Source of the DNA: an uncultured Lachnospiraceae bacterium
Lineage (GTDB): Bacteria > Bacillota > Clostridia > Lachnospirales > Lachnospiraceae
DNA length: 64,000 nucleotides
NCBI GenBank assembly: GCA_910585965.1
Contig: CAJUHH010000012.1
Location: forward strand, 69,925-133,924
Reading direction: 5' to 3'
How positions within the stretch are numbered: the stretch's first letter is position 1; every line of letters begins with the position of its first letter. This document shows, one piece after another, positions 32,123 to 41,828 of this stretch. The notes beneath the pieces are model-generated. The model did not search any database. It saw only the letters and a list, made by a program, of their open reading frames with translations, and was not told where the DNA came from. A program made the translations under genes and the position numbers.

Positions 32123-33103
32123 ATGATTGAAACAAATCTGCTGCAACACTTAAAAAAAATCTCCGAAGAGGAAAAACTCCTTCTCTCCGGAGAAAAAAAC
32201 GTCCAAAAAAGTCTTTATACCAACGATCCCGAATTTGTAGTGGACAGCCGGAAAATGCTTACATCGGGGAAGCTGATCGATATCCGCCCCCATACCCGTT
32301 TCGTACACTTCCCTGCCCACAAACATAATTATATTGAAATGATCTATATGTGCAGCGGTACCACCACCCATATCATCAACGGCTCTTCCCGCCTGACGCT
32401 GGATACTGGCGAACTGCTTCTGCTCAACCCGAATACTACCCACGAAATCCTCCCCGCAGGCATGGATGATATTGCCGTGAACTTCATTATCCTTCCTGAG
32501 TTTTTTGACCGCGTCCTCGTCATGCTGGAGGAAGAAAACACGCTGAGGGACTTCCTGATCGGCGCGCTGAAAACGGATAAAAATGTAACTCCTTATCTTC
32601 ATTTCCAGTCCATCGATATTCTTCCGGTGCAAAACCTGGCAGAAAACCTCGTCTGGTCTCTGGCAAACAGTCAGCCTAACCGGCGCAATATCAATCAGAC
32701 GACTATGGGTCTGCTCTTCCTTCATCTCCTGAACCATACGGACAGGATCAATATGCATGATTCCGGCCAATACGAGCAGCATCTCGTGTTTACCATCCTA
32801 CAGTATATTGACCATAATTATCTGACGGCAACTTTGGACGAAATATCCAGGCAGCTTCACATCCCTGCCTATTCCGTCAGCAAAATTATTAAAAAACATG
32901 CCGGGCATACCTTTAAGCAACTCTTGCAGATGAAGCGCCTGCACCAGGCGGCTTTTCTGCTTTCCACGACCACGCTTCCCGTAGAAGATATCATTGCTCT
33001 TACGGGATATGATAATACCAGCTATTTCCATCGGATCTTCCGGGAATATTACCATATGACGCCGCGCGTTTACCGTCTTCAGTCCTCTTCTCCCGCCAGA
33101 TAA
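32123..33103 (+). CDS. AraC-family regulator, probably of rhamnose genes
   Basis: 326 aa from the ATG at 32123, with AGGAGA before it. The N-terminal cupin domain has H-F-P-A-H-K-H-N-Y-I-E-M, a sugar-binding pattern. The C-terminal domain has two helix-turn-helices (T-L-D-E-I-S-R-Q-L-H-I, then I-I-A-L-T-G-Y-D-N-T-S-Y-F-H-R-I-F). It is divergent from rhaB and shares its control region, so it is likely a RhaS/RhaR-type activator responding to rhamnose. Its last 25 bp overlap the end of the convergent lacI-type gene. Confidence 0.88.
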   Translation: MIETNLLQHLKKISEEEKLLLSGEKNVQKSLYTNDPEFVVDSRKMLTSGKLIDIRPHTRFVHFPAHKHNYIEMIYMCSGTTTHIINGSSRLTLDTGELLLLNPNTTHEILPAGMDDIAVNFIILPEFFDRVLVMLEEENTLRDFLIGALKTDKNVTPYLHFQSIDILPVQNLAENLVWSLANSQPNRRNINQTTMGLLFLHLLNHTDRINMHDSGQYEQHLVFTILQYIDHNYLTATLDEISRQLHIPAYSVSKIIKKHAGHTFKQLLQMKRLHQAAFLLSTTTLPVEDIIALTGYDNTSYFHRIFREYYHMTPRVYRLQSSSPAR

Positions 33104-34056
33104 TAACCCAATTTGATTTCCTTCAGATCGGTTTCCCCTTGGCGCAGAATCTCCATCAGCATCTGCGCCGCCAGTTCCCCGCTCTTTTCATAAGAATAAT
33201 GCACGGTGGGGAGGGGCGGATCCATAACTCCTGCCAGGTCGGAATCCCCCTGCCCCGCCACCATAACTTGTTCCGGAACCTTTATCCCTCGGTCGCGCAG
33301 ATACTTTACCGCGCCGGCGGCCATCGTATCAGTCGCGCAGACGATCCCGTCCAAATCTTTGCATTTTTCCAGCAGTTCTCCTGCCTTTTCATAGCCGGAA
33401 GAAACGGTGAATGCGGCAATCACATAATTTTCCGCCAGTTCCTCTGCCCCTTTTCCGCGCACGGCATCCCGAAATCCCTCGTACCTCTGCTCCCCCACCG
33501 CCTTGTCCTGAAAAATTGCCCCGATGTAGCCCAGCCTTTTTCTTCCTTTTTCCAGCATACGGACAGTGAGGTCATAAGAGGCATGGTAATCATCATGGTA
33601 CACACAGCAACAGCCGGAAATCTGCTGGCCGACGACCACCGTCGGAACAGACATATTCTTTAATGTTTTTTTGTGCTCCGCCGTCAGGACAGTCGCCACC
33701 AGCACCACGCCGTCCACCTGCTTGTCTCGGAATGTATCCAGATATTCCAGCTCCTTCTTCGGATCATTCTGCGTAACAGCAAGAAGCATCTGGTATCCGT
33801 TTGCATTTAATATAGAAAGAATCCCTTCCGCAACCCTTCCGATGGACGCAGAAGCGATCTTCGGCACGATCACGCCGATCAGTTTTGTTTTCTTTGTACG
33901 CAGCGTCTGCGCCTGCACCGAAGGGCGGTAGCCCGTTTCCTCCACCACCCTGCGGATCCGCTCCTTTTTTTCTTCCGAAATATATCCATCATTGAAGTAA
34001 CGGGAAACTGCCGCGCTGGACACCCCCGCCCGTTTCGCAATCTCTGCTATATTCAT
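33079..34056 (-). CDS. LacI-family transcriptional repressor
   Basis: 325 aa. The N-terminal helix-turn-helix N-I-A-E-I-A-K-R-A-G-V-S-S-A-A-V-S-R-Y-F is followed by a hinge helix and a sugar-binding core (L-I-G-V-I-V-P-K-I-A, V-D-G-V-V-L-V-A-T). It is the last gene of the amylosucrase-like/PTS/HAD cluster. Two palindromes of the form TGAAATCGATTTCA in front of that cluster are its probable operators. The regulator is likely of the ScrR/sucrose type; the effector is inferred. Confidence 0.9.
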   Translation of the reverse strand: MNIAEIAKRAGVSSAAVSRYFNDGYISEEKKERIRRVVEETGYRPSVQAQTLRTKKTKLIGVIVPKIASASIGRVAEGILSILNANGYQMLLAVTQNDPKKELEYLDTFRDKQVDGVVLVATVLTAEHKKTLKNMSVPTVVVGQQISGCCCVYHDDYHASYDLTVRMLEKGRKRLGYIGAIFQDKAVGEQRYEGFRDAVRGKGAEELAENYVIAAFTVSSGYEKAGELLEKCKDLDGIVCATDTMAAGAVKYLRDRGIKVPEQVMVAGQGDSDLAGVMDPPLPTVHYSYEKSGELAAQMLMEILRQGETDLKEIKLGYYLAGEED

Positions 34057-34088
34057 TCCTTACCTCTTTACGGCTTTCCTGTTTCCTT

Positions 34089-35933
34089 TTACATTTTTTT
34101 CAAGTAATAAAAACCATAAGCCGGTATATCGACTCCGGCGGCCTTCCTTTTTTCTCCCGAAACCAAATCCACATAATCGCCGTCCGTCTCATTGATCCAT
34201 GCCGTCTTATCGAATTCGCTGAAGTTAAACAAGCCGATCACCTTTTCCCCCTCCAGATACCGGCCGATGCATAGTACGGAAGGATCCCATGTCTCAATCG
34301 TCCACGTATCTGCCGTGGACATGAATACCTTTTCTTCTTTCCTGATCTTCTCCAGCTGTTCCAGCCCATGGAAAATCTTCGCCTCCACCGTATCCGGCTT
34401 TGAAATATTTTCCGCCAGCGTCCAGTTCATCGCGCCCCGGTGGATATATCTGGAATCCGCCGCCTTGTTCGGGTCTTCTTTATACGTATAGTCGTTGACC
34501 TGCCCGATCTCATCGCCGCCGTACAGCACAGGAATCCCGGACTGCATAAACATATAGGCATGAAGCGTGATATCCATCCGCACCGCCTTTTCCATCGCCT
34601 CTTCATCCTGCTCAAACCCGGCCTTTTCCACGCCACACATGGAAGCGGTAGTTCCACAGAACCTGGCATCGCCGGTAATGGGATCCGCATTATACAGTTC
34701 CCCCCTGCTGTTGCTGTTCCCAGCATAACCTTGGAAATAATCATTCAAATATTTTTTATGGGATCTCTCCCCGATCCCCTCCGTCATCAAAGTCCCGTAA
34801 TCCAGCCCCCAACCGATATCGTCATGGCAGCGGAGGTAATTTAAAAATACATAATCTTTCGGCAGGGAATTGACAATATCGAGCTGCTTTTTCAAAAGAC
34901 GTACGTCCCTCGTTGCCACCGTATGCCAGGTAGTCGCCATAGTGGTTACATTATAAAGCATATGGCATTCCGGTTTTTCCACCGTGCCAAAATAAGGAAC
35001 TACTTTCTCCGGCTCCATCACGACCTCGCCCAGCAGAAGGATGCCCGGGCATACGATCTCGCCGATCATGCGCATCATGCGCACGATCGTATGCACCTGG
35101 GGAAGATTACGACAGGAGGTATTCAGTTCCTTCCATATATATGGCACAGCATCGATCCTGATAATATCGATGCCCTGGTTTGCCAGGTAAAGGAAGTTGT
35201 ACATCATCTCGTTAAAAACTCTCGGGTTCTTATAATTCAGATCCCACTGGTACGGATAAAAAGTCGTCATGACAAACTTTCCTTCCTCCGCCAGCCATGT
35301 GAAATTCCCAGGAGCGGTAGTGGGAAATACCTGGGGCACCGTCTGCTCATAAAGCGAAGGAATATAAGAATTATCAAAGAAAAAATAACGGCTCATATAC
35401 TCCCCGTCCCCCTGGCGGGCTTTTTTCGCCCACTCATGGTCTTCCGAAGTATGGTTCATCACAAAATCCATGCAGACATTGATGCCTTTTTTGTGGCAGG
35501 CTTCCGTCAAATCCGCCAGATCTTCCATTGTTCCCAGTTCCTTCTGCACTTTTCGGAAATCCGAAACGGCATAACCGCCGTCGGAACGGCCCTTCGGCGT
35601 TTCCAAAAAAGGCATCAGATGTATGTAGTTCACGTTGCACTGCTCGATATAATCCAGCCTGGACTGCACGCCTTTCATATTCCCCGCAAAATTATCGATA
35701 TAGAACATCATCCCAAGCATATCGTTCCGTTTATACCAGTTCGGATTGGCTTCCCTTTTTTTGTCCTGGGCTTTCAGGTCTTTATTGCGCTCTCTGTAAA
35801 ACTCTTCCATCCTGTCGCACAGTTCGGCAAACATAGAGCCGTTGTCATACAGCTCCATATAAAGCCAGCGCAGTTCATCGAAATGTTTTTGGAACCGATT
35901 TTCATAAATCTTCTTTGCAGCGTCCGTTTTCAC
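34089..35933 (-). CDS. GH13 amylosucrase-like alpha-glycoside enzyme
   Basis: 614 aa, with a GTG start after AAGGAGG. A helical N-terminal region of ~90 residues precedes the (beta/alpha)8 barrel. Catalytic positions: nucleophile in G-I-D-I-I-R-I-D-A-V-P, acid/base in L-L-G-E-V-V, and third acid in C-H-D-D-I-G-W-G. The N-terminal extension and H-D-D-I-G-W resemble amylosucrases (GH13_4), which use sucrose to build alpha-glucan and release fructose. A sucrose or sucrose-phosphate hydrolase or phosphorylase activity is possible. It lies between lacI and a PTS transporter. Confidence 0.82.
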   Translation of the reverse strand: MKTDAAKKIYENRFQKHFDELRWLYMELYDNGSMFAELCDRMEEFYRERNKDLKAQDKKREANPNWYKRNDMLGMMFYIDNFAGNMKGVQSRLDYIEQCNVNYIHLMPFLETPKGRSDGGYAVSDFRKVQKELGTMEDLADLTEACHKKGINVCMDFVMNHTSEDHEWAKKARQGDGEYMSRYFFFDNSYIPSLYEQTVPQVFPTTAPGNFTWLAEEGKFVMTTFYPYQWDLNYKNPRVFNEMMYNFLYLANQGIDIIRIDAVPYIWKELNTSCRNLPQVHTIVRMMRMIGEIVCPGILLLGEVVMEPEKVVPYFGTVEKPECHMLYNVTTMATTWHTVATRDVRLLKKQLDIVNSLPKDYVFLNYLRCHDDIGWGLDYGTLMTEGIGERSHKKYLNDYFQGYAGNSNSRGELYNADPITGDARFCGTTASMCGVEKAGFEQDEEAMEKAVRMDITLHAYMFMQSGIPVLYGGDEIGQVNDYTYKEDPNKAADSRYIHRGAMNWTLAENISKPDTVEAKIFHGLEQLEKIRKEEKVFMSTADTWTIETWDPSVLCIGRYLEGEKVIGLFNFSEFDKTAWINETDGDYVDLVSGEKRKAAGVDIPAYGFYYLKKM

Positions 35934-35966
35934 CTTGTTTTCCTCCTTAAAAATGAATTTCTGCTT

Positions 35967-37883
35967 TTACGTTTCCACCTCAAGCAATTTTTCCATTTTA
36001 TCCGTCTTTCCATATTTCACAACACGGAATTCCGTATAATCGTCGCTGTTTGTCAACAGCACAGCCGTCGTCGCGCAATACCCGGCCGCTTTAATTTTTT
36101 CCATATCAAAACCAATCAGCTTCTGCCCGGCTTTCACCTTATCCCCCTCCGCAACAAAGAGTTCAAAACCATCGCCCTTCATATTCACTGTATCTACCCC
36201 TACATGGATCAATACTTCCATTCCGCCCGGCCCGGTAATGCCTATTGCATGGAATGTATCCGCTACCGAAGAGATTTCCCCGTCAAAAGGTGCCACCACT
36301 TCCGGCTCTTCCGGCTCAATCCCAACGCCGTCGCCAAGCATGCCTGATGCAAATGTCTCATCAGGGATCTCCTCCCGCTTTATGATATTTCCTTTTAAAG
36401 GGGCAAATAAAACTTTTTCGCCGCTTCCTGCAGATGATGCTTCCACTTCTTCTTTGGCCGCATCTTCCGTCACGGCTCCTTTATCCATGCCGCCGTTTTC
36501 CGTTTCCTCCGTCTCTTCTTTCCAGAGGAACCAGGTCAGGACAAAAGCTACTGCAAAAGATACGATCAACACAATCGCATACTGCACCGTATAATCCAAA
36601 GTAATTAAGAATCCCGGAATGCCCGTCACGCCATAGGAAGTAGCCCCGATGTGGAAAAGGGAACCCAGCAGCGCACCCGCAGCGCCGCCCGCCATACCGC
36701 ATATGAGCGGCCTGGTGAATCTTAAGTTCACGCCAAAAATAGCCGGTTCTGTAATGCCCAGGGCTGCCGATAAAGAAGAGGGGATCGCCACGGATTTGGT
36801 TTTCAGCTTTCTCGCCTTTAATCCGACCGCCAAGCATGCCGCGCCCTGCGCAAAATTTGCCGCCGAAGCGATCGGCATCCAGATATTCTGCCCGTCTGCC
36901 GCAGAAAGCATTCCCGCTTCAATTACATTATACATGTGATGGATGCCGCATACAACCGTTAATGGATATAAAGCTCCCATAATCATAGCGCCGATGCCAT
37001 GCCCTACCGTGATGATCCAGCCTGCAAAATCCAGCACATAAGTTTCCGCCATCGAAAACACCGGCCCGATCAGCCCCAGCGTAAGAAACGCCGTAGCCAA
37101 TACCGTGCAGAGGGGCGTTACAAATAAATCGATCATTTCCGGCACATGCTTGTGCAGCCATTTTTCGATCCTGCACATCAGCCATACTGCAATGACTACC
37201 GGAATGACATGCCCCTAGTATCCTACCTGGCGGATCGGGAACCCGAACAGCCGCCATACTGGAATATCTGCCGCATCCATAGACCCCACCGACCAGGCAT
37301 TGACCAGATTGGGATGGATCATAATCATGCCGATAACCGCGCCCAGGAAAATATTTCCTCCAAATACCCTGGTTGCCGACACCGCGATCAATACCGGCAG
37401 GAAAGTAAAAGCCGTATTCGCCATCAGATCAAGGATGCCGTACCAGTCGCTTCCAGCAAAGCTCGGGATCGCTTTCCCCAGCGCTTCCACTAGCCCCATC
37501 ATAAGGCCGGACGCTACGATCGCAGGAAGAATCGGTACAAAGACATCCCCCAGCGCCTTAATCATCCGCTTCACCACCGGCTGCTTTGCCGCAGCAGCGG
37601 CTTTTACTTCTTCTTTCGTCGCCGCCGTCATGCCGCTGACCTTTAGAAACTCCTCATACACTTTATTTACCGTTCCGGTTCCGATAATAAGCTGGAGCTG
37701 CCCGTTATTGCTGAACACGCCCTTTACGCCGTCTACGTTTTCCAGCTTTTTCATGTCGATCCTGCCGTTATCGACCGTCACCAGACGCAGTCTGGTAGCA
37801 CAATGGGCCGCACTTACCAGATTCTCCCTTCCGCCCAGCGTTTCATAAATCTCCTTTGCACATTTCCCATAATCCATCGCCAT
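35967..37883 (-). pseudogene. PTS EIIBCA transporter (sucrose/trehalose type) with an in-frame TAG
   Basis: The full frame is 638 residues, typical of EIIBCA. The ATG at 37883 follows AAGGAGAGG. The EIIB cysteine is C28 (A-A-H-C-A-T-R-L-R-L). The EIIC membrane part follows, and the C-terminal EIIA domain has the active histidine in L-I-H-V-G-V-D-T-V. A TAG at 37217-37215 (codon 223) sits in EIIC between Q-V-G-Y and G-H-V-I-P-V-V; relatives have glutamine, so CAG to TAG is likely. The rest of the frame is open. If the stop is real, uptake would fail unless the two parts work separately. Confidence 0.87.
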
Positions 37884-37927
37884 CTTTTTTCCTCTCCTTT
37901 TTATTGTCATTGCTGCATCGAACTTTA

Positions 37928-38785
37928 TCATTGTCCGCTGACCCGATCTTCCGAAATGCCCATCAACCGATGGTCGAAAAATACCTTCCATATTCCCCCT
38001 TCTTCCACAGAGGGACATATTTCATCCGCCAGTTCTTTCAGTCCCCGGCTCCCGTTTTCCATGCATATGCCAAGCCCGGCCGTCTCCAGCATCTCCCTGT
38101 CGTTCATGCTGTCCCCTATTGCTATGGAATCCTCCAGCGGAATCCCGAGCCAGGCGCATACCCGTTTTATGCCCTTCCCTTTATCGAATTTTTTATTGAC
38201 CACTTCCCCGTTTATAAAGCCCTGCCGGTTCTTTTCCTGAATACAAAAGGAAAAATCATCGGATAATGCTCTCTTCGGCTCCTCTAACTGCTCCTCGCTC
38301 CGGCTCATAACCACGATCTTATATACCGGCTGTCCCTTATATTCCCCCATCGGACGGATATGCAGCTCCTTTTCGATCTGCTCCCGCCACCGCAGCAGTT
38401 CGCTGTTGCCGTTTCCGCTATGGCTTTTCAAAAAATCCTTGAATCCTTCATCCGTATAAGAACCATCCAGGCATTCCAGCGTACGAAAAATCCCGTTTTT
38501 TTCCAGGACATCCATCGCCCCCAGCTTCTGGTCTTCCGTCATCGGACAGTCGTAGATAACCTCTTCCCCGCACCGTATATACCCTCCTGAGCTCGCCACT
38601 GCCCCGTCAAATCCATATTTCAGAAGCGGCATCAGCATATCGTAGTTTCTACCCGTACAGAGAAACACATAATGCCCTTCTTCCCTCGCCTTACGGACTG
38701 CCTCTATGGCAGAATCCGGCGGCTCATTGCTTCCCGGTTCCGTCAGTGTCCCGTCAATGTCCAGAAAAATGATTTTTCTTTTCAT
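37928..38785 (-). CDS. HAD-superfamily (Cof-type) sugar phosphatase
   Basis: 285 aa. Motif I is F-L-D-I-D-G-T-L-T, motif II is C-T-G-R, and the late motif is I-A-I-G-D-S-M-N-D, with a cap domain between (Cof/type IIB). Such enzymes dephosphorylate sugar phosphates. It is the first gene of the cluster with the PTS transporter, so removal of the phosphate added during uptake is plausible. GGAGAAAG precedes the ATG. Confidence 0.88.
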   Translation of the reverse strand: MKRKIIFLDIDGTLTEPGSNEPPDSAIEAVRKAREEGHYVFLCTGRNYDMLMPLLKYGFDGAVASSGGYIRCGEEVIYDCPMTEDQKLGAMDVLEKNGIFRTLECLDGSYTDEGFKDFLKSHSGNGNSELLRWREQIEKELHIRPMGEYKGQPVYKIVVMSRSEEQLEEPKRALSDDFSFCIQEKNRQGFINGEVVNKKFDKGKGIKRVCAWLGIPLEDSIAIGDSMNDREMLETAGLGICMENGSRGLKELADEICPSVEEGGIWKVFFDHRLMGISEDRVSGQ

Positions 38786-38813
38786 CCTTCCTGTCTTTCT
38801 CCTTTCATTTTTA

Positions 38814-38927
38814 TGTAATCGATTTCACCTCATGGTATTATTATATGAAATGGATTTTATTTTGTAAATTGACATTTTATATGATTTTTATATTTCCTTT
38901 TTGTCTATTATGATGAAATCGATTTCA
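38814..38927 (-). promoter_or_regulatory. Promoter flanked by two LacI-type operators
   Basis: Minus-strand TTTACA (38863-38868), 17-bp spacer, TATAAT (38840-38845). Operator O1 TGAAATCGATTTCA (38914-38927) is a perfect palindrome upstream; O2 TGTAATCGATTTCA (38814-38827) has one mismatch and lies downstream of the -10. The two start exactly 100 bp apart, a spacing suited to DNA looping by a LacI-type tetramer. Confidence 0.82.
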
Positions 38928-38977
38928 CTTTTGTGCCTAATTTGCGAAAGATAGTAAAAGACTGTCTTTCCATATTT

Positions 38978-40387
38978 CTATTTCCTATCCGTTTCCAACA
39001 CCTTTACCATATCATGATAAGCAACAAGCATCACATGATCCATTCCGTCTGCTTTTTCCATACACCCCTTAGTGAAACCATTCTTTGCAAATAAATATAA
39101 ATAGATATTCTGGTAATGAAACAGCCGACTTTGTTCTGCCAATTTTTCTAATGTTCCCGCATCCACTTTTTCATTCGTCCATTTACACTCGCCAAAAAGA
39201 GCCGTATTCTTATCCTGTTCCCCCATAATATCGATCTCCGTCTGGCTGTGTTTCAACGGATTATTTCCCCACCAGCGGCCAAGATCTTTAAATTCCACCG
39301 GGGATTCGCCATTCAATAATAATTTCCAAAGATATTGCTTGCATATTTCTTCAAATACCTTCCCCATATAATCCGATAAGTGCGGTTCCATCCGCTTATA
39401 AGCCAGCTGAACGGCCCCACGCACAATAATAGAATTATTTTCAGGTACAAACCGATACCAAAACCGAAACATATTATCTGAAACAGCATAAACTGACTTT
39501 CGGGATTCTTTCTCTCCATAGGGAGTTTCTCTTTGAACTAATCCTAATGCAATCAAATTTTTTAAATAAGCAGCGCAAACACTGGTATCCTCACCGACTT
39601 TTGAAGCAATTTCCGCCATACGGGAAGAACCAGCCGCAATAGCCGTAATAATCGCATTATAAAGCGCCGGCTCCCTCACTTCCTGTTTTAACAGATTTTC
39701 TGGCTCCTCAAAAAGAAAAGAAGCCGGATTCAAAAACGTATTTTTAATATTATCCTCCATGCTCAGGCGCTCATCCATTTGCAGCAAATATTGCGGCGTT
39801 CCTCCCGTAATACCATAAACCAATGCTTTATCTTCGGCAGAAAAATTTTTAAAATACCGGCAGGTATCCCCAAAGTCAAAAGGCGCCAATTTGATCTGAG
39901 CCGTCCGTCTGCCATAAAGCGGTGCTTTATAAGCCAGCACATGGTCTTCCATATAGGACATAGAAGACCCGCAAAGAATCAGCATCAGCCTGGAATTTTC
40001 TTTATACTGGTCAATCAAAAGCTGAAGCGTGGACGAAAAGCTCTTGGATGAGCGGGCGACATAGGGGTATTCATCCACAGCCAGAATCAAACGCTCTTTC
40101 TCTGCCAGTTGGAACGCATATTCTAATGCCGCCTGAAACGACAGAAAAGAGGTTTCTGCCTGAATGCCTGTTCCATATTCTAAAATATTTCTGCTTAGAT
40201 TTTCCAGATTCTGTTTGGCATTGCTTTCCACGCCCATAAAGTAAATTGCTTTCTTATCCCTGATAAACTGGTTAATAAGCGCAGTTTTTCCTACACGGCG
40301 GCGGCCATAAATAACTGCAAATTCAAATTTATCAGACATATACAATCGATTCAAAGAATTCAGTTCACGACTTCTTCCAATAAACAT
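38978..40387 (-). CDS. Archaeal-type AAA ATPase with C-terminal DUF234 domain
   Basis: 469 aa from the ATG at 40387, with GGAGG before it. Walker A is Y-G-R-R-R-V-G-K-T-A, Walker B is L-I-L-A-V-D-E-Y-P-Y, followed by a winged-helix region. The C-terminal DUF234 domain contains E-I-D-I-M-G-E-Q and L-F-G-E-C-K-W, resembling the PD-(D/E)XK nuclease core. The cellular role of this family is not established; links to DNA handling or mobile regions are often suggested. Its base composition is more AT-rich than most neighbours, and it stands alone, hinting at transfer. Confidence 0.85.
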   Translation of the reverse strand: MFIGRSRELNSLNRLYMSDKFEFAVIYGRRRVGKTALINQFIRDKKAIYFMGVESNAKQNLENLSRNILEYGTGIQAETSFLSFQAALEYAFQLAEKERLILAVDEYPYVARSSKSFSSTLQLLIDQYKENSRLMLILCGSSMSYMEDHVLAYKAPLYGRRTAQIKLAPFDFGDTCRYFKNFSAEDKALVYGITGGTPQYLLQMDERLSMEDNIKNTFLNPASFLFEEPENLLKQEVREPALYNAIITAIAAGSSRMAEIASKVGEDTSVCAAYLKNLIALGLVQRETPYGEKESRKSVYAVSDNMFRFWYRFVPENNSIIVRGAVQLAYKRMEPHLSDYMGKVFEEICKQYLWKLLLNGESPVEFKDLGRWWGNNPLKHSQTEIDIMGEQDKNTALFGECKWTNEKVDAGTLEKLAEQSRLFHYQNIYLYLFAKNGFTKGCMEKADGMDHVMLVAYHDMVKVLETDRK

Positions 40388-40475
40388 TTTTCTGCCTCCA
40401 ATACATGATACTTGTAATATATCATCCATTTCCTTTTTAGTCAATTACAAATTACTAATTTTAACCTTACTAATT

Positions 40476-41807
40476 TTAGCAATAATGATACCGCTTCCTT
40501 TCCCCGACCAAAAACGCAACGCTCACCCCCAGCGCCAGCAGCTCCGCCGCGCCGACTCCAAGCCATATCCCGTCTATGCCCAAGATCAAAGGAAGAATAA
40601 AAATAACGATAACCTGAAACACAAGGGTTCTGCAAAAGGAAATCGCCGCAGAAACCACCCCGTTTCCTAAAGCGGTAAAAAAAGCGGAAGCCCATACATT
40701 AACCCCCATCATGATAAACGACAGCGAATATAAGCGGAACCCATGGACGGTCAGCGCCAGCAGCCCCTCGTCGTACCCTGCAAAAATCATCACAAGCGGC
40801 ACAGCAGTCAGCTCCGCAATTCCAAACATAACCATCCCCGATCCTGCCATCAGCAGGAGGCTTTTCCGAAACATATTCCTCAGTTCGCCATGATTTCCTG
40901 CCCCATAGTGGAAGCCGACCACTGGCGCGCTTCCAATGGCATACCCAAGGAAGACCGCCATAAAAATAATATTCACATACATAATAATGCCATAGGCGGC
41001 CACTCCGTCCTCCCCTGCCGCTTCCATCAGCTTCAAATTATATAAAATACTGACAATACTGACGGATAGGTTTGTCACCATTTCCGAAGAACCGTTGATC
41101 AATGTCTTCGCCAGAATTCCTTTCTCAAACCTGGCTTTGGCAAGCCGCAGCCTGCTGTCATTCTTTCTGACAAAATATAAAATTGGCACAATACCGCCGA
41201 CCACCTGTCCAGCCGCAGTGGCCAGCGCCGCTCCTGCAAGCCCCCAGGAAAAGACAACGATAAACAGATAATCAAGGATGCCGTTCGCGACTCCGGCCGC
41301 CAACTGGATCCGCAGGTTCAGCCCCGGTTTTTCCGCCGTAATAAAAAAACTTTGGAATACAAACTGCAAAATAAATGCCGGCATAGCGCAGAGCAAGATC
41401 CGGCCATAAATGACGCAGTCCTCCAAAAGCTGCCCTTCCGCGCCGAAAGCTGCGGCAATCGGCCGGATTAAAATAAAAACCAGGACAGACAAGACTGCCC
41501 CAAGCCCCAGCGCCACCCATACCAGCATGGAAAAATACTGGTTTGCCAGATCCCCTTTTCCTTCCCCCATTGTCTTTGACACAATAGCGCTTCCGCCTGT
41601 GCCGATCATAAAGCCGACCGTCCCAAGCCCCATCAGCAGCGGCATAATCAAATTGACGGCAGCAAACGGCGTCTTCCCTACATAATTTGATACAAAAAAG
41701 CCGTCTACAATCCCGTACACGGATGTGCATATAATCATCATCACGGAAGGAAGGACAAACCGGAGCAAACGTTTATAAGTAAAGTGGTCCGATAACTGTA
41801 TCCTCAT
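40476..41807 (-). CDS. MATE-family efflux transporter
   Basis: 443 aa with about twelve membrane helices in two homologous halves, the standard MATE architecture. It exports drugs or metabolites in exchange for sodium or protons. GGAGG lies before the ATG. It follows a MarR-type repressor by 21 bp and shares its promoter, so induction by a MarR ligand is likely. The substrate is unknown. Confidence 0.9.
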   Translation of the reverse strand: MRIQLSDHFTYKRLLRFVLPSVMMIICTSVYGIVDGFFVSNYVGKTPFAAVNLIMPLLMGLGTVGFMIGTGGSAIVSKTMGEGKGDLANQYFSMLVWVALGLGAVLSVLVFILIRPIAAAFGAEGQLLEDCVIYGRILLCAMPAFILQFVFQSFFITAEKPGLNLRIQLAAGVANGILDYLFIVVFSWGLAGAALATAAGQVVGGIVPILYFVRKNDSRLRLAKARFEKGILAKTLINGSSEMVTNLSVSIVSILYNLKLMEAAGEDGVAAYGIIMYVNIIFMAVFLGYAIGSAPVVGFHYGAGNHGELRNMFRKSLLLMAGSGMVMFGIAELTAVPLVMIFAGYDEGLLALTVHGFRLYSLSFIMMGVNVWASAFFTALGNGVVSAAISFCRTLVFQVIVIFILPLILGIDGIWLGVGAAELLALGVSVAFLVGERKRYHYC

Positions 41808-41828
41808 GATTCATACCTCCATCTATTT

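Noticed and set aside
34923..36347. A 474-codon plus-strand frame
   Set aside because: It is antisense to the amylosucrase-like and PTS genes, and is a compositional shadow.
19814..37217. TAG reassigned to glutamine
   Set aside because: csoR, zntA, the chemoreceptor at 13873 and rhaB end in TAG, and the isomerase site most likely needs tryptophan, so a general reassignment is not supported.
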